Shown: positions 1 through 8,367 of the stretch, piece after piece
Numbering within the stretch: position 1 is the first letter of the stretch
Layout: each line of letters begins with the position of its first letter
NCBI RefSeq assembly: GCF_038096175.1
Contig: NZ_CP151099.1
Coordinates: 684,501 to 748,500 of the forward strand
Source: Nostoc sp. UHCC 0302
GTDB taxonomy: Bacteria; Cyanobacteriota; Cyanobacteriia; Cyanobacteriales; Nostocaceae
Length of the DNA stretch: 64,000 nt
Direction: 5' to 3'
The notes under the pieces: model-generated
The model's input: the letters and a program-made list of their open reading frames with translations, nothing else
Told to the model about the DNA's origin: nothing
Databases searched by the model: none
Made by a program: the position numbers and the translations under genes

Positions 1-1487
1 GAGACAGCAACGGTTAAAGCAAATTGTTTGTAGACAATACCAGTAGTACCAGGAACGAATGCGACGGGAATGAATACTGCCATGAGTACAAGTGACGTAG
101 CAATGATTGCCCCAGTTAACTCTTTCATTGCCTCAACAGCTGCTTCATAGGGTCTCATACCCTGCTCTAGCTTGACTGTAACTGCCTCCACTACAATGAT
201 GGCATCATCAACGACAATCCCGATCGCTAACACAAATCCAAACAAGGTCAGTGTGTTGATCTGAAAACCTAAAACTAACAAAGCTGCACAAGTCCCAATT
301 AGCGAAACGGGGATAGCAACAGTGGGAATGATGGTGGTGCGCCAGTCTTGCAAGAAGACAAAAATGACCAAGACAACTAGGACAATGGCCTCAGCCAGGG
401 TGTGTAATACCTCTTCTAAGGAAATTTCCACAAATGGAGTAGTGTCAAATGCGATTTGCGCTTTTAATCCAGGTGGAAAACTCTTCTCTAGCTCTTTTAT
501 CTTCTCTTCAATAGCATGGGCAACTTGTAGAGCATTACTACCCGGAAGTTGATATATTCCCAAACCCACGGCTGGCTTGGGATTGCTGCCTGATAGGGCA
601 AATTTAGCATCAGAGAGATAGCTCTCTGCTCCTAGTTCAACCCGACCGACATCTCTGACTTTAACTAGGGTGCTACTGGTGGCATTGGTGCTAGTAGTGG
701 TACTGCTACCATCACTTGGGCTAACCTTCAGCACCATATCTTCAAATTCAGCCGCTTCTTTAAACCGACTACTTGCTCTTAAAGCAAATTCAAAGCTCTG
801 CCCATCTGGTGCTGGTTCCTTACCAATTGACCCTGCACCCACTTGAATATTCTGTTCTTGCAGGGCAGTTGCCACATCTTGCGGAGTCAGTTTTTGTTGA
901 GCAAGCTTATTGGGATCGAGCCAGAGACGCATCGCATATTTGCGTTCCCCAAAAATCCTGACACTTCCTACACCAGGAATCCGTTTTATTTGATCGAGAA
1001 TATACAAATCAACATAGTTACTGATAAAAGTGTTGTCATACTCACTATTATCTGCATAGAACCCAAAAGCGAGAAGCAGACTGCTTGATGCTGTTTCAAC
1101 AGTCACACCCGTTCGTTGAATAATGTCTGGCAATTGCGGTTCAGCCAGGGTTTCTTTATTTTGGACGTTGACTTGAGCAATATCTGCGTTGGTACTCGTT
1201 GGAAAAGAAACAGTTATATTGCTGGCTCCATCATTGCCCGTGTTAGAAGATATATAAGATACACCTTTAACTCCGTTAATTTGTCTTTCAATAATGTTAG
1301 TTACAGTGCTTTCTGTTGTTTGGGCATCTGCACCAACATTATTGGAAGTAACGTTAATTTGCACCGGGGCGAGGTCTGGTAGCTGAGAAATGGGAAGAAT
1401 CGGAATACAGATGCTTCCCAGCAGCAAAATGATGAATGTACAGACGGTCGTCAGAACTGGCCGCTTGATGAAGGTATTGACAAACAT
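1..1487 (-). CDS. RND efflux pump permease (HAE1/AcrB-like), N-terminal part
   Basis: Inner-membrane proton-driven pump subunit of the hydrophobe/amphiphile efflux family, which works with a periplasmic adaptor and an outer-membrane channel. The window holds the first 495 codons; the rest lies beyond position 1. The product starts MFVNTFIKRPVLTTV, the usual N-terminus with the first membrane helix. It continues with a large periplasmic loop (GVGSVRIFGERKYAMRLWLD near residue 165) and then the helix block with FVLAIGIVVDDAIIVVE, which holds the conserved acidic pair of the proton relay. The ATG at 1487 was chosen because it gives the family's normal start. It is divergent from a LysR gene, so that regulator may control it (inference). 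The substrate cannot be read from the sequence. Confidence 0.93.
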   Translation of the reverse strand, partial: MFVNTFIKRPVLTTVCTFIILLLGSICIPILPISQLPDLAPVQINVTSNNVGADAQTTESTVTNIIERQINGVKGVSYISSNTGNDGASNITVSFPTSTNADIAQVNVQNKETLAEPQLPDIIQRTGVTVETASSSLLLAFGFYADNSEYDNTFISNYVDLYILDQIKRIPGVGSVRIFGERKYAMRLWLDPNKLAQQKLTPQDVATALQEQNIQVGAGSIGKEPAPDGQSFEFALRASSRFKEAAEFEDMVLKVSPSDGSSTTTSTNATSSTLVKVRDVGRVELGAESYLSDAKFALSGSNPKPAVGLGIYQLPGSNALQVAHAIEEKIKELEKSFPPGLKAQIAFDTTPFVEISLEEVLHTLAEAIVLVVLVIFVFLQDWRTTIIPTVAIPVSLIGTCAALLVLGFQINTLTLFGFVLAIGIVVDDAIIVVEAVTVKLEQGMRPYEAAVEAMKELTGAIIATSLVLMAVFIPVAFVPGTTGIVYKQFALTVAV

Positions 1488-1688
1488 AAGTTAGGGATTG
1501 GGAACTAGGGACTGGGGAACAGGGAGCGGAGGAGATGGAGAAGAATAATTTAATGCCCAAGACCCAATATCCAGTCCCCAATCCCCAGTACCCTTTATTG
1601 CTCATTTTCAGTTTGTATCGTAGAGTAACCAAAAAGTCCAAGACCTACTGCTATAACCAAATAGAATAAATAAAAAGAATTAAACAGC
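1488..1688. promoter_or_regulatory. Divergent promoter region with heptamer repeats
   Basis: This is the gap between the RND pump and the LysR gene and should hold both promoters. About half of it (1495-1595) consists of degenerate 7-bp units of the GGGGACT type on one side and CCCCAGT on the other, so the two blocks can pair as a long imperfect hairpin. No clear LysR box (T-N11-A) could be singled out. Confidence 0.5.
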
Positions 1689-2585
1689 ATGGATGCTGAT
1701 TTGCGCTTGCTCCGATACTTTGTTGCCGTGGCTGAAGACTTAAACTTCACTCGTGCTGCCGAACGGTTGTATATTTCCCAACCAGCGTTGTCTAAGCAGA
1801 TTCGCCAGTTAGAACGTGAATTAGGCATTGAATTATTAAAGCGCAGTAGCCGCGATGTCAAACTCACCGCCGCTGGTGCAGCTCTCTTACCTCTAGCTCA
1901 ACAGCTTCTACAAGACTGGCAATTTACCTTATTGGCAGTGCGGGAAGTCGCAGCAAGCGAAATGCAGACATTGCGCGTTGGTTTCATTGCCAGCATTGGC
2001 AGCGAATTTACGAAATCTATTCTGGCACGTTTTCAAGCCCTAAGACCGGGTTGGAAGGTGACGATACGTTTCTTTGAGTTGTCAGACCCAACCGCCGGAC
2101 TACTCTCTGGGAATACTGACGTTGCTTTATTGCGTTTGCCAGTACCTAAGCAAGATAAACTATCTACAGAAATCTTGCTGGTTGAACCGAGATGGGTGGC
2201 TTTATCTTCTGACCATCCTTTGGCGCAGCGCGAAGTTTTGCAGATGTCAGATTTGGTTAATGAACCTTTTATTACAGTACCTGCTGAATCTGGGATATGG
2301 CGAGACCATTGGCTAGCGATAGATGAGCGGGGTGGGCATCCAGTCGTTATTGGTACAGAAGTCAACAATACTAGTGAAGCTTTGGAAGCCGTGATTAATG
2401 GTCAAGGGGTAGCTCTAGTTTCGGAAAGTACGACAAAAGTTTATACCCGGTCAGGACAGACTTTTCGCCCAGTTAAGGATGTTAGCCCCAGTGTGCTGGC
2501 TGTGGCATGGCGCAGAGATTCTTCTAACATCATAGTTCAAGACTTCGTGCAAGCTTGCCTTGAGGTGAGCAAATCTGAGGGCTAA
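1689..2585 (+). CDS. LysR-family transcriptional regulator
   Basis: DNA-binding regulator of 298 residues, the normal length for the family. Residues 1-60 form the winged helix-turn-helix (LRYFVAVAEDLNFTRAAERL, then ISQPALSKQIRQLERELG). Residues about 90-295 form the periplasmic-binding-protein-like effector domain, with the family's usual MQTLRVGFIASIGSEF entry strand. It is divergent from the RND pump, a common arrangement in which the LysR protein controls the neighbouring operon and itself (inference). No strong Shine-Dalgarno sequence precedes the ATG; the leader is AT-rich. The effector is unknown. Confidence 0.93.
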   Translation: MDADLRLLRYFVAVAEDLNFTRAAERLYISQPALSKQIRQLERELGIELLKRSSRDVKLTAAGAALLPLAQQLLQDWQFTLLAVREVAASEMQTLRVGFIASIGSEFTKSILARFQALRPGWKVTIRFFELSDPTAGLLSGNTDVALLRLPVPKQDKLSTEILLVEPRWVALSSDHPLAQREVLQMSDLVNEPFITVPAESGIWRDHWLAIDERGGHPVVIGTEVNNTSEALEAVINGQGVALVSESTTKVYTRSGQTFRPVKDVSPSVLAVAWRRDSSNIIVQDFVQACLEVSKSEG

Positions 2586-2587
2586 TT

Positions 2588-2690
2588 ATACCAATTCAAT
2601 TAATGATTGCAACACATCTTTCGATGAAGACGCGATGAATCACGTCTCTACAGATGGCCTATTTGTCACATTCTTTTTTCAAATTGGTAT
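2588..2690. repeat. MITE-like element, copy 1
   Basis: A 103-bp non-coding element with 9-bp terminal inverted repeats ATACCAATT and AATTGGTAT. Inside it is the block GACGCGATGAATCACGTCTC, itself an imperfect palindrome. A near-identical 104-bp copy lies at 28120-28223, and the ends coincide exactly. It begins 2 bp after the LysR stop codon, so it supplies the 3' untranslated region. It has no coding capacity and must be moved in trans if mobile. Confidence 0.8.
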
Positions 2691-2967
2691 TACTTGTACA
2701 ACTGGATCACTAATTGAAAATACTGCATAATTGCTGGTGCTGGAGAAGTATATGGTTAAGCTGGGCTTTCCATCAGCGGATGTGGCGGTAAAAGAAGTGT
2801 TAGTAATGGTAATGACAAAAATCACTACGTCATTTACGGTTGTATGTGATTATTATTTATGCATTGCAATATCGCCCTGCATCATCAGTGTATATTAAAT
2901 TGAAAGCTCGCGCAGGTGGGCTTGTTTATGTAAATGCGAAATTCTTTTTGCCTGAATATTTTAAACC

Positions 2968-3615
2968 ATGAGTCAGATAGTCTGGATTGCAAGACACGCT
3001 AACCGCCTTGATTTCGTAAACCCTGATTGGTTTCTCACCGCAGAACGACGCTATGATCCACCCTTATCTGATGATGGTATGGTGCAGGCACAGCAGTTAG
3101 CCAACCGCTTGAAAAGAGAAAAAATCGCCCACATTTTTGCTTCTCCCTTTCTGCGAACCGTACAAACAGCAAATGCAGTGGCAGAAATCCTGGATTTACC
3201 TATCAAGTTAGAAACAGGCTTGAGCGAATGGCTAAATCCTGCTTGGATGACAGAAGATCCAGAAAGACTCTCAATTTCAGCATTAGCAGAGTTATTTCCT
3301 AGAATCGACATCAGTTATACACCATGCATTGCTGCTAACTACCCCGAAACTCGTGAAAAAGTATGGGAACGTTCTGGACAAACAGCCAGATGCTTATCAA
3401 GTGAATTTTTCCCTGAAAATATCCTTTTGGTAGGTCACGGTATATCTGTTGTCGGGGGGACAATAGGACTAGTAGGGGAAATTGCCAAAACAGAAGTTAA
3501 AGCTTCGTTATGTTCCCTAGTAAAAGTCGTGCGTCAATATCCAGAATGGTTTTTAGAACTAAAGGGAGATACCTCCCATTTAACTCAAGTAGAGGAAGTG
3601 ATTCGATTTGCTTAA
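2968..3615 (+). CDS. Histidine phosphatase family protein (phosphoglycerate-mutase-like)
   Basis: A 215-residue member of the histidine phosphatase superfamily, which transfers phosphate through a catalytic histidine. The N-terminal motif is ARHANRLD (residues 8-15). The catalytic RH is present, but the usual RHG/RHAE pattern is RHAN here. Other superfamily parts are the FASPFLRTVQTA segment near residue 57 (second arginine) and VGHGISVV near residue 155 (second histidine). Such proteins act on small phosphoesters or phosphoproteins; the substrate cannot be told. It stands alone, with the MITE-like element upstream and glucokinase downstream after 214 bp, so shared transcription with glk is possible but not shown. 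Confidence 0.88.
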   Translation: MSQIVWIARHANRLDFVNPDWFLTAERRYDPPLSDDGMVQAQQLANRLKREKIAHIFASPFLRTVQTANAVAEILDLPIKLETGLSEWLNPAWMTEDPERLSISALAELFPRIDISYTPCIAANYPETREKVWERSGQTARCLSSEFFPENILLVGHGISVVGGTIGLVGEIAKTEVKASLCSLVKVVRQYPEWFLELKGDTSHLTQVEEVIRFA

Positions 3616-3702
3616 TTTCGTCTCTTTTCATTTCAATTCCTGATAGTGATTTTAAATTCTTATTTACCCTACCTAGAGATACTAAACTTATCTTTAAAAT
3701 AA

Positions 3703-3772
3703 GACAGGAGGCAGAAGGCAGAAGGTAAGAAATAGAATATTCTGTCTTCTGACTTCTATTTTCAAGAAAAAT
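3703..3772. repeat. Heptamer-type repeat upstream of glk
   Basis: Degenerate 7-bp units (GGCAGAA) on the left and complementary TTCTGTC/TTCTGAC units on the right can fold into an imperfect hairpin. This is one of several such blocks between genes in the window. Confidence 0.5.
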
Positions 3773-3829
3773 TGATTTTTGTAGGAAGTCTACTATACAA
3801 AAACAATAACTACCTTACTGATAAATTTT

Positions 3830-4858
3830 ATGACATTACTATTAGCCGGAGATATTGGCGGTACAAAAACTATTTTGCAACTGGTTGAACTATCAGAGTC
3901 ACAGTCGGAGTTACATACTATTTATCAGGAAAGTTACCAGAGTGGAGACTTTCCCGATTTAGTACCGATGGTACAGGGGTTTTTGCTCAAAGCTGAGTCA
4001 CCAACGCCAGAAAAAGCTTGTTTTGCGATCGCAGGGCCAATAGTAAAAAATACTGCCAAACTGACCAATTTAGCGTGGTTCCTAGAAACCGAACGATTAG
4101 AAAAAGAATTAGGCATCCCGCACATTTCTCTAATCAACGACTTTGCTGCTGTTGGCTATGGCATTTTAGGTTTACAAAAACAAGACTTACTGACTTTGCA
4201 AGCTGGTAAACTGCAACCCGAAGCCCCGATTGCAATTATTGGTGCTGGTACTGGTTTAGGGCAAGGATTTTTAATTAAGCAAGGAAAGTACTATCAAGTC
4301 TTTCCTTCTGAAGGTGGACACGCCGACTTTGCCCCGCGTCACGAGTTAGAATTTCAGCTATTGAAATATCTGCTAGATAAACATGATATCCAGCGCGTTT
4401 CTGTAGAACGTGTGGTTTCTGGTCAGGGAATTGTTTCAATTTACCAATTTTTACGCGATCGCAAAATCGCCCCGGAATCACCAGACATTGCCAAAATAAT
4501 CAGAACCTGGGAAGAAGAAGCCGGACAGCAAGAAAAAAGCGTCGATCCTGGTGCGGCTATTGGTAAAGCTGCACTGCAAAAAAGCGATCGCCTTTGTGAA
4601 CAGACTATGCAATTATTTGTAGAAGCTTACGGTGCAGAAGCCGGAAATCTTGCCATCAAACTTTTACCTTATGGTGGATTATACGTTGCAGGCGGGATTG
4701 CACCCAAAATTCTCCCTATAATCCAAAACAGCAGTTTCCTATTGAATTTCACTCAAAAAGGTCGGATGCGATCGCTCCTCGAAGAAATACCTGTATATAT
4801 TGTCCTCAATCAACAAGTTGGACTAATAGGTGCTGCTTTGTGTGCTGCTAGGTTATAA
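3830..4858 (+). CDS. glk: Glucokinase
   Basis: Phosphorylates glucose to glucose 6-phosphate with ATP, feeding glycolysis and the oxidative pentose phosphate pathway. The protein has 342 residues, normal for the bacterial Glk family (not ROK). The phosphate-binding loop AGDIGGTKT is at residues 6-14, the sugar-binding region SLINDFAAVGYG at about 100-111, the adenosine-loop GAGTGLGQG near 138, and EGGHADFAPR near 160, the hexokinase-fold glucose-contact motif. The C-terminal GGLYVAGGIAPKI is the second phosphate motif. The ATG leads directly into the ATPase fold, so the start is secure. It is a single gene followed by a secreted protein 45 bp later. Confidence 0.95.
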   Translation: MTLLLAGDIGGTKTILQLVELSESQSELHTIYQESYQSGDFPDLVPMVQGFLLKAESPTPEKACFAIAGPIVKNTAKLTNLAWFLETERLEKELGIPHISLINDFAAVGYGILGLQKQDLLTLQAGKLQPEAPIAIIGAGTGLGQGFLIKQGKYYQVFPSEGGHADFAPRHELEFQLLKYLLDKHDIQRVSVERVVSGQGIVSIYQFLRDRKIAPESPDIAKIIRTWEEEAGQQEKSVDPGAAIGKAALQKSDRLCEQTMQLFVEAYGAEAGNLAIKLLPYGGLYVAGGIAPKILPIIQNSSFLLNFTQKGRMRSLLEEIPVYIVLNQQVGLIGAALCAARL

Positions 4859-4903
4859 CATCTAGCATCATCAGTAATATCAGCAGCTTGAAAAGCAAAA
4901 TCT

Positions 4904-5620
4904 ATGACAATCAAAGGTTTGTTGCCATTAATCGCCGCCACTTTTGTCTGGAGTGGATCTATCTTAGTTGAGGCACGTCAACCCAAACGTCCTGTTTCTG
5001 TTCCCAAACCAACCCTATCGCAACAGAAACCCAAACCTAAACCAACAGCTGTTAAACCAGTCCAGCCACAATCTGTTACTGTTACCAAACCAACTGTATC
5101 GCAACAGAAACCTAAACCTAAACCAACAGTTGTTAAACCAGTCCAGCCACAATGGAAGTTATTCACGGCTCCAGATGGGCGTTTTTCTATTTTGATGCCA
5201 GGAAGACCTAACAGAAATACCCAATATCAAAAAACTTACATGGGGGAAATTAACTTAGAAATATTTGTAGCTGAACCACCTAAGCAAGAAGTAGCATATA
5301 TAGTTACTTACAACGACTTTCCTTATAGTTATGGTCAAATGGCTGACCCCCAAGCAATACTTAATGATGCACGGGATATGGCCTTAAAAACTACTAAAAG
5401 TAATTTAATTAGTCAAAGAAACATTCGTAGCTCAAATAATCATCCTGGCAAAGAAATTGAGTATGTCAATGCTGGGGGTAAAATTACTAGAAGTAGGATG
5501 TATGTTGCTGAGGGACGCTTATATCAAGTAATGGTAATAACTAGTAAAAAACAACGGAGTACTTTAGCTAAAACTATTACAGGCTATTTAAATTCTTTCA
5601 ATGTAGTTTTGAAAAAGTGA
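4904..5620 (+). CDS. Secreted protein with Lys/Pro repeat linker
   Basis: A protein of unknown function with 238 residues. Residues 1-25 look like a signal peptide (hydrophobic LLPLIAATFVWSGSILV, then A-x-R). Residues about 26-84 are a low-complexity Pro/Lys/Gln linker made of two 27-residue repeats (core SQQKPKPKPT, VVKPVQPQ). Residues about 85-238 form a folded domain that starts with a WKLFTAPDGRFSILMPG segment, a pattern I associate with uncharacterised cyanobacterial exported proteins. The basic linker could span peptidoglycan or bind acidic wall polymers (inference). The gene follows glk by 45 bp and could be co-transcribed. Confidence 0.8.
   Translation: MTIKGLLPLIAATFVWSGSILVEARQPKRPVSVPKPTLSQQKPKPKPTAVKPVQPQSVTVTKPTVSQQKPKPKPTVVKPVQPQWKLFTAPDGRFSILMPGRPNRNTQYQKTYMGEINLEIFVAEPPKQEVAYIVTYNDFPYSYGQMADPQAILNDARDMALKTTKSNLISQRNIRSSNNHPGKEIEYVNAGGKITRSRMYVAEGRLYQVMVITSKKQRSTLAKTITGYLNSFNVVLKK
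5004..5165 (+). repeat. 81-bp in-frame tandem duplication
   Basis: Two copies of an 81-bp unit (27 codons), shifted by exactly 81 bp (CCAAACC at 5004 and again at 5085), with a few mismatches. It encodes the Lys/Pro-rich linker of the surrounding gene and is a likely site of copy-number change. Confidence 0.85.
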
Positions 5621-5989
5621 AATAACTACGCGCCTTGGACTAAAATCCAGGATCAACTCACTTTATCTAATAGCAGTATTAAAGCCTGAAGTAGAAAAAT
5701 ATAGAGACTACAGGCTTAGAATTGCTATATGGATGAAAGCAAACTTGTTGCTATTTGAGTAAAAATACTTAATAAGCTAATAAAAATAAATCAGTTCAAG
5801 TCAGTCGTAGCTAGAGAAGTAAATAACATGAAAGATGTTTTGCTTAGTTTTATCAAAGGCTATGTGGCTGAACGCGAATTAAATAAGATAAGGGTGCGAC
5901 ATGATTGATACATTAAGAGGCAATTGCCAAAATGGTTGAGGCGGGACGATAACGTGAAATACCTCACAATTACCTAGCAGGAATTGAAA
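5621..5989. other. Gene-free stretch
   Basis: No supported gene. A 26-codon reading frame begins at the ATG near 5828 and ends in TGA near 5907. It looks like a leftover rather than a gene. Confidence 0.4.
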
Positions 5990-6350
5990 ATGGTCGCAAC
6001 TTCCCCACTTACAGAAACAAGAACTTTGCTTAAGAACATCAGTTAGCAGACGTTCAAAACTATGTTGGCTGAGATGGGAGTCGAGCGCAACTCTCGATTT
6101 GCCTATGACAAGGGAATAGTAGAAATTATGACCTCACTAATGCTGAATGAGAATTCTAATCACCTCGTTGAGGGCTATATTCTCGTGCTTTGTGAGGAAT
6201 TTGGCTTAGAAGTTAAAAGTACAGGCTCATTAACCTTAACACGAGATGACTTAGAAAAAGGAGGAGAAGCAGATAGCAACTACTTGCTTTCTCTTAAACC
6301 ACGTTCCTCGCAACCCTGCAATTGATCTTGCTCCAAGGGTTAATGGTTCG
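5990..6350 (+). pseudogene. Uma2-family (DUF820) endonuclease, broken
   Basis: The intact family in Nostoc starts MVATSPLTETRTLL and continues into a PD-(D/E)XK nuclease-like domain of about 190 residues. Here the start at 5990 gives MVATSPLTETRTLLKNIS followed by TAG where the family has tryptophan. Reading then continues with QTFKTMLAEMGVERNSRF and EIMTSLMLNENSNHL to about 6285. A frameshift follows; the neighbouring frame gives RNPAIDLAPRV. The catalytic C-terminal half is missing. One nonsense change, one frameshift and the truncation make this a dead gene. The downstream ATG at 6062 opens a fragment that should not be annotated as a working protein. Confidence 0.82.
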
Positions 6351-6509
6351 GGTACAGGGTGGATAATTGGAAACTAGCTCTCAAAGCAATATCGCCCTTA
6401 CCCTCCCCAACAAAAGTTTCCCACGGAGTTGTGTTAGCAGACTAAAGTTTGCTAGCGATCGCTTAACCCTTTCGCGTACTCAAACCGAGGGGTACTACGC
6501 CATCACGGC

Positions 6510-6698
6510 TTAAGTGCGGAAACGCCTTTTACTCTGCTTATGCAAGGCAATTTCTTTGCGTTTGCGTTTTTCAATAGGCGTTTCAAAGTGACGGTGCTTC
6601 CTCATATCTTGAAAAATTCCAGCTTTGGAAACTTCTCGCTTAAATCGACGTAAGGCAGACTCAATGTGTTCATTGTCGCCTACTATTACTTGGGTCAT
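6510..6698 (-). CDS. rpsU: 30S ribosomal protein S21
   Basis: Small-subunit ribosomal protein of 62 residues that helps the 16S rRNA 3' end pair with mRNA during initiation. The sequence is [20 protein letters not shown] followed by a strongly basic tail ([18 protein letters not shown]), the family pattern and length. It lies 114 bp downstream of an RNA-binding protein gene on the same strand. The rbp-rpsU pair is a known cyanobacterial arrangement in which a terminator between the genes limits rpsU readthrough; a matching hairpin is present here. Confidence 0.95.
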   Translation of the reverse strand: MTQVIVGDNEHIESALRRFKREVSKAGIFQDMRKHRHFETPIEKRKRKEIALHKQSKRRFRT

Positions 6699-6750
6699 TA
6701 TCTCTCCTACTAAATTGACTTAAACAATGGCAGTTTTGGGGTAACAGTAC

Positions 6751-6779
6751 AAAAAAAAGACAGACTCCTTGTCTGACCT
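6751..6779 (-). terminator. Rho-independent terminator/attenuator between rbp and rpsU
   Basis: On the minus strand CAGAC-AAGGA-GTCTG forms a short stem directly followed by TC and a run of eight T. It sits between rbp and rpsU, so it would end most rbp transcripts and let a fraction through to rpsU (inference). Confidence 0.8.
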
Positions 6780-6812
6780 TAAGACTAGCTTGTAAAATGT
6801 TTGTTTTACAGC

Positions 6813-7133
6813 TTAGTAGCGGTTACGTCCACCGCCCCCACCGTATCCTCCTCCTCGGTTACCGCCAAACGAACCTCTGTCTCCTCTATCTTCCTTGGGC
6901 TTCGCCTTATTTACTTTCAGGTCACGACCCATCCACTCAGCACCATCAAGAGCTTCAATAGCAGCTGTTTCTTCAGCGTCTGTTCCCATTTCCACAAAAG
7001 CAAAGCCTCGTGGACGACCTGTTTCACGGTCTGTAGGTACTTGAACCCGCTTTACAGTACCGTATTCACCAAAAACACCCTTGATATCCTCTTCTGTAAC
7101 TTGGTAAGAAAGGTTACCTACATAAATTGACAT
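6813..7133 (-). CDS. Glycine-rich RNA-binding protein (RRM type)
   Basis: A 106-residue single-RRM protein of the cyanobacterial Rbp family, usually linked to cold response and mRNA handling. RNP-2 is IYVGNL at residues 3-8 and RNP-1 is RGFAFVEM at about 42-49, both with the aromatic residues that stack on RNA. Residues about 83-106 are a Gly/Arg tail (GGNRGGGYGGGGGRNRY), as in the cold-induced subset. The rpsU gene follows. A leader of more than 100 bp lies upstream, which suits cold regulation at the RNA level, but no element was identified with certainty. Confidence 0.93.
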   Translation of the reverse strand: MSIYVGNLSYQVTEEDIKGVFGEYGTVKRVQVPTDRETGRPRGFAFVEMGTDAEETAAIEALDGAEWMGRDLKVNKAKPKEDRGDRGSFGGNRGGGYGGGGGRNRY

Positions 7134-7268
7134 TAATTTTCTCGCTCATCATCACTGTGTAAAGATTTAAATTCTGGAGAGAACTTTTCAATACCAAAAG
7201 GAAAAAACCTGTCAGTACTGAAACAAAGACTATCACCGAATTAAATCTCTTTTTCTAGGATGACATAA

Positions 7269-7310
7269 TTGTCAATTCTCTGCATCCAGTTGTCAATTGT
7301 CTGCATCCAG
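7269..7310. repeat. 21-bp tandem duplication
   Basis: TTGTCAATTCTCTGCATCC-AG is followed at once by a second 21-bp copy with one mismatch (C to G at position 10). The units abut exactly, 7269-7289 and 7290-7310. It lies upstream of the rbp promoter region, so a regulatory role is possible but unproven. Confidence 0.85.
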
Positions 7311-7348
7311 TAGATACTTAACTAATTATGTAAGACTAAGTGCGATTG

Positions 7349-7441
7349 CACTCCAGTACAGCCCTGGAGGTAATAATTATCTTATTTTCTCTCTTCCATC
7401 AGAACAAAAGAACAATTACACTTCGGTGCAGTGCCGAAGGC
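7349..7441. repeat. Two related hairpins with compensatory changes
   Basis: Hairpin 1 pairs CTCCAG (7351-7356) with CTGGAG (7364-7369). Hairpin 2 pairs CTTCGG (7421-7426) with CCGAAG (7434-7439). Both have 7-nt loops, both are flanked by CA on the left and G on the right, and they start exactly 70 bp apart. Two of six base pairs differ and both remain paired, so the fold rather than the sequence appears kept. Confidence 0.7.
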
Positions 7442-7935
7442 AATTGCCGTTTCGTCCGTTATTTCCTTCTGAAAATAGTTTGATAAAAAGCTTTATATTA
7501 TTTTAAGTATAATTTAATACAATTTTAACAAGCAAATATACTAAAAATTTTATCCTTCAAAAGTGAGTATTAGAGCGCAAAAGGGAGAAAATAGTTGTGT
7601 TATCGAAAACATTAATTTACTGGCACATCTGAAAAAAGTCAGAATCCAGAATTTAGCAATCTTAAGTGTGGGGGATTTAGAGCCAACACTAGTTGCTTTG
7701 CACGCTTTTTTTCAATTGGGTGGGGGATGTAAAGAGGGCAAGGAGGGTGCAATTGGTAGTTGCCTTCCTCCTAAGCCACCTCAAACACCCTAAGCTATGC
7801 GTTGGTTGGCTGCTTGGCATACTGCTGTGAAGAAAGGCAAGGCATGAGTATTAAACTGTGGATGTTAAAGACGGCGATTACTACCTACAGTAGACTCTGA
7901 CCCAGCATTTACGTTAAATTTGTGTCTTTAGTTAA

Positions 7936-7992
7936 TGTTACATTATCGTAAATATCTGTTACATTCTGTTACAGACACTAATAAGTGTTACA
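7936..7992 (+). promoter_or_regulatory. Four TGTTACA direct repeats upstream of the high-light gene
   Basis: Exact TGTTACA copies start at 7936, 7957, 7967 and 7986, i.e. 21, 10 and 19 bp apart and so close to whole turns of the helix. They end 25 bp before the ATG at 8017, inside the expected promoter/leader. They resemble the TTTACA direct repeats of the cyanobacterial high-light element HLR1, but the spacing differs. They are best read as candidate activator sites. Confidence 0.55.
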
Positions 7993-8016
7993 ACACAATA
8001 CATTGGAGTTTCACTC

Positions 8017-8196
8017 ATGACAGGTTTCAACAATCCTAAACCTCCTGTTTTAGATGATCGGAATGCTGCCCGTCCTGGATTCACTCCTCAAAGTGAAAAT
8101 TGGAACGGTCGCCTTGCCATGATTGGTTTTTTATCTGTCGTGTTGATTGAAGCTTTTTCTGGTCAAGGCTTTCTTCATTTCTGGGGACTGCTTTAA
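8017..8196 (+). CDS. High-light-inducible protein (one-helix chlorophyll-binding)
   Basis: A 59-residue thylakoid membrane protein of the HLIP/Scp family, which binds chlorophyll and carotenoid and protects photosystems or chlorophyll synthesis enzymes under stress. The signature [12 protein letters not shown] at residues 27-38 carries the Glu and Asn/Arg ligands of the chlorophyll-binding fold. One membrane helix follows ([21 protein letters not shown]). The Pro-rich N-terminus is stromal in family members. A GGAG Shine-Dalgarno lies 9 nt before the ATG, which settles the start. Upstream are phased TGTTACA repeats and downstream a strong stem-loop, so it is a monocistronic unit. Confidence 0.93.
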   Translation: MTGFNNPKPPVLDDRNAARPGFTPQSENWNGRLAMIGFLSVVLIEAFSGQGFLHFWGLL

Positions 8197-8229
8197 ATTG
8201 ATTTAGGCTTTTGTACTTCACAATTAATT

Positions 8230-8255
8230 ATGCTCGGTTCGTGGGAACCGAGCAT
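8230..8255 (+). terminator. Stem-loop after the high-light gene
   Basis: A perfect 11-bp stem, ATGCTCGGTTC pairing with GAACCGAGCAT, with a 4-nt loop, 33 bp after the stop codon. There is no long T run behind it, so it may act as a terminator or as a 3' stabilising hairpin. Confidence 0.65.
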
Positions 8256-8367
8256 TGCTCATACTGAGTGCATATTTACACAGCTTTCCAACCAAAGCGC
8301 AGTTGAGAAAATGGAAACTGCTGTTTCTCTGACGCTACTATTGCTAAGGCTGTATTGACTTGAAATT

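Larger units (their letters stand above)
7134..7935. other. Long gene-poor region upstream of rbp
   Basis: It holds the rbp promoter and leader (near 7134-7260), a 21-bp tandem duplication and two related hairpins (listed separately), then AT-rich sequence. A GTG-started frame from 7563 to 7793 (76 codons) has no recognisable features and is not called a gene. Confidence 0.5.

Noticed and set aside
7563-7793. GTG-started 76-codon frame on the plus strand
   Set aside because: No ribosome site, no recognisable domain and a low-complexity end; it lies in a gene-poor, repeat-bearing region.
7936-7992. Classical HLR1 or NtcA site before the high-light gene
   Set aside because: TTTACA repeats with 2-bp spacing are not present, and the nearest GTA...TAC pair is spaced by nine, not eight.
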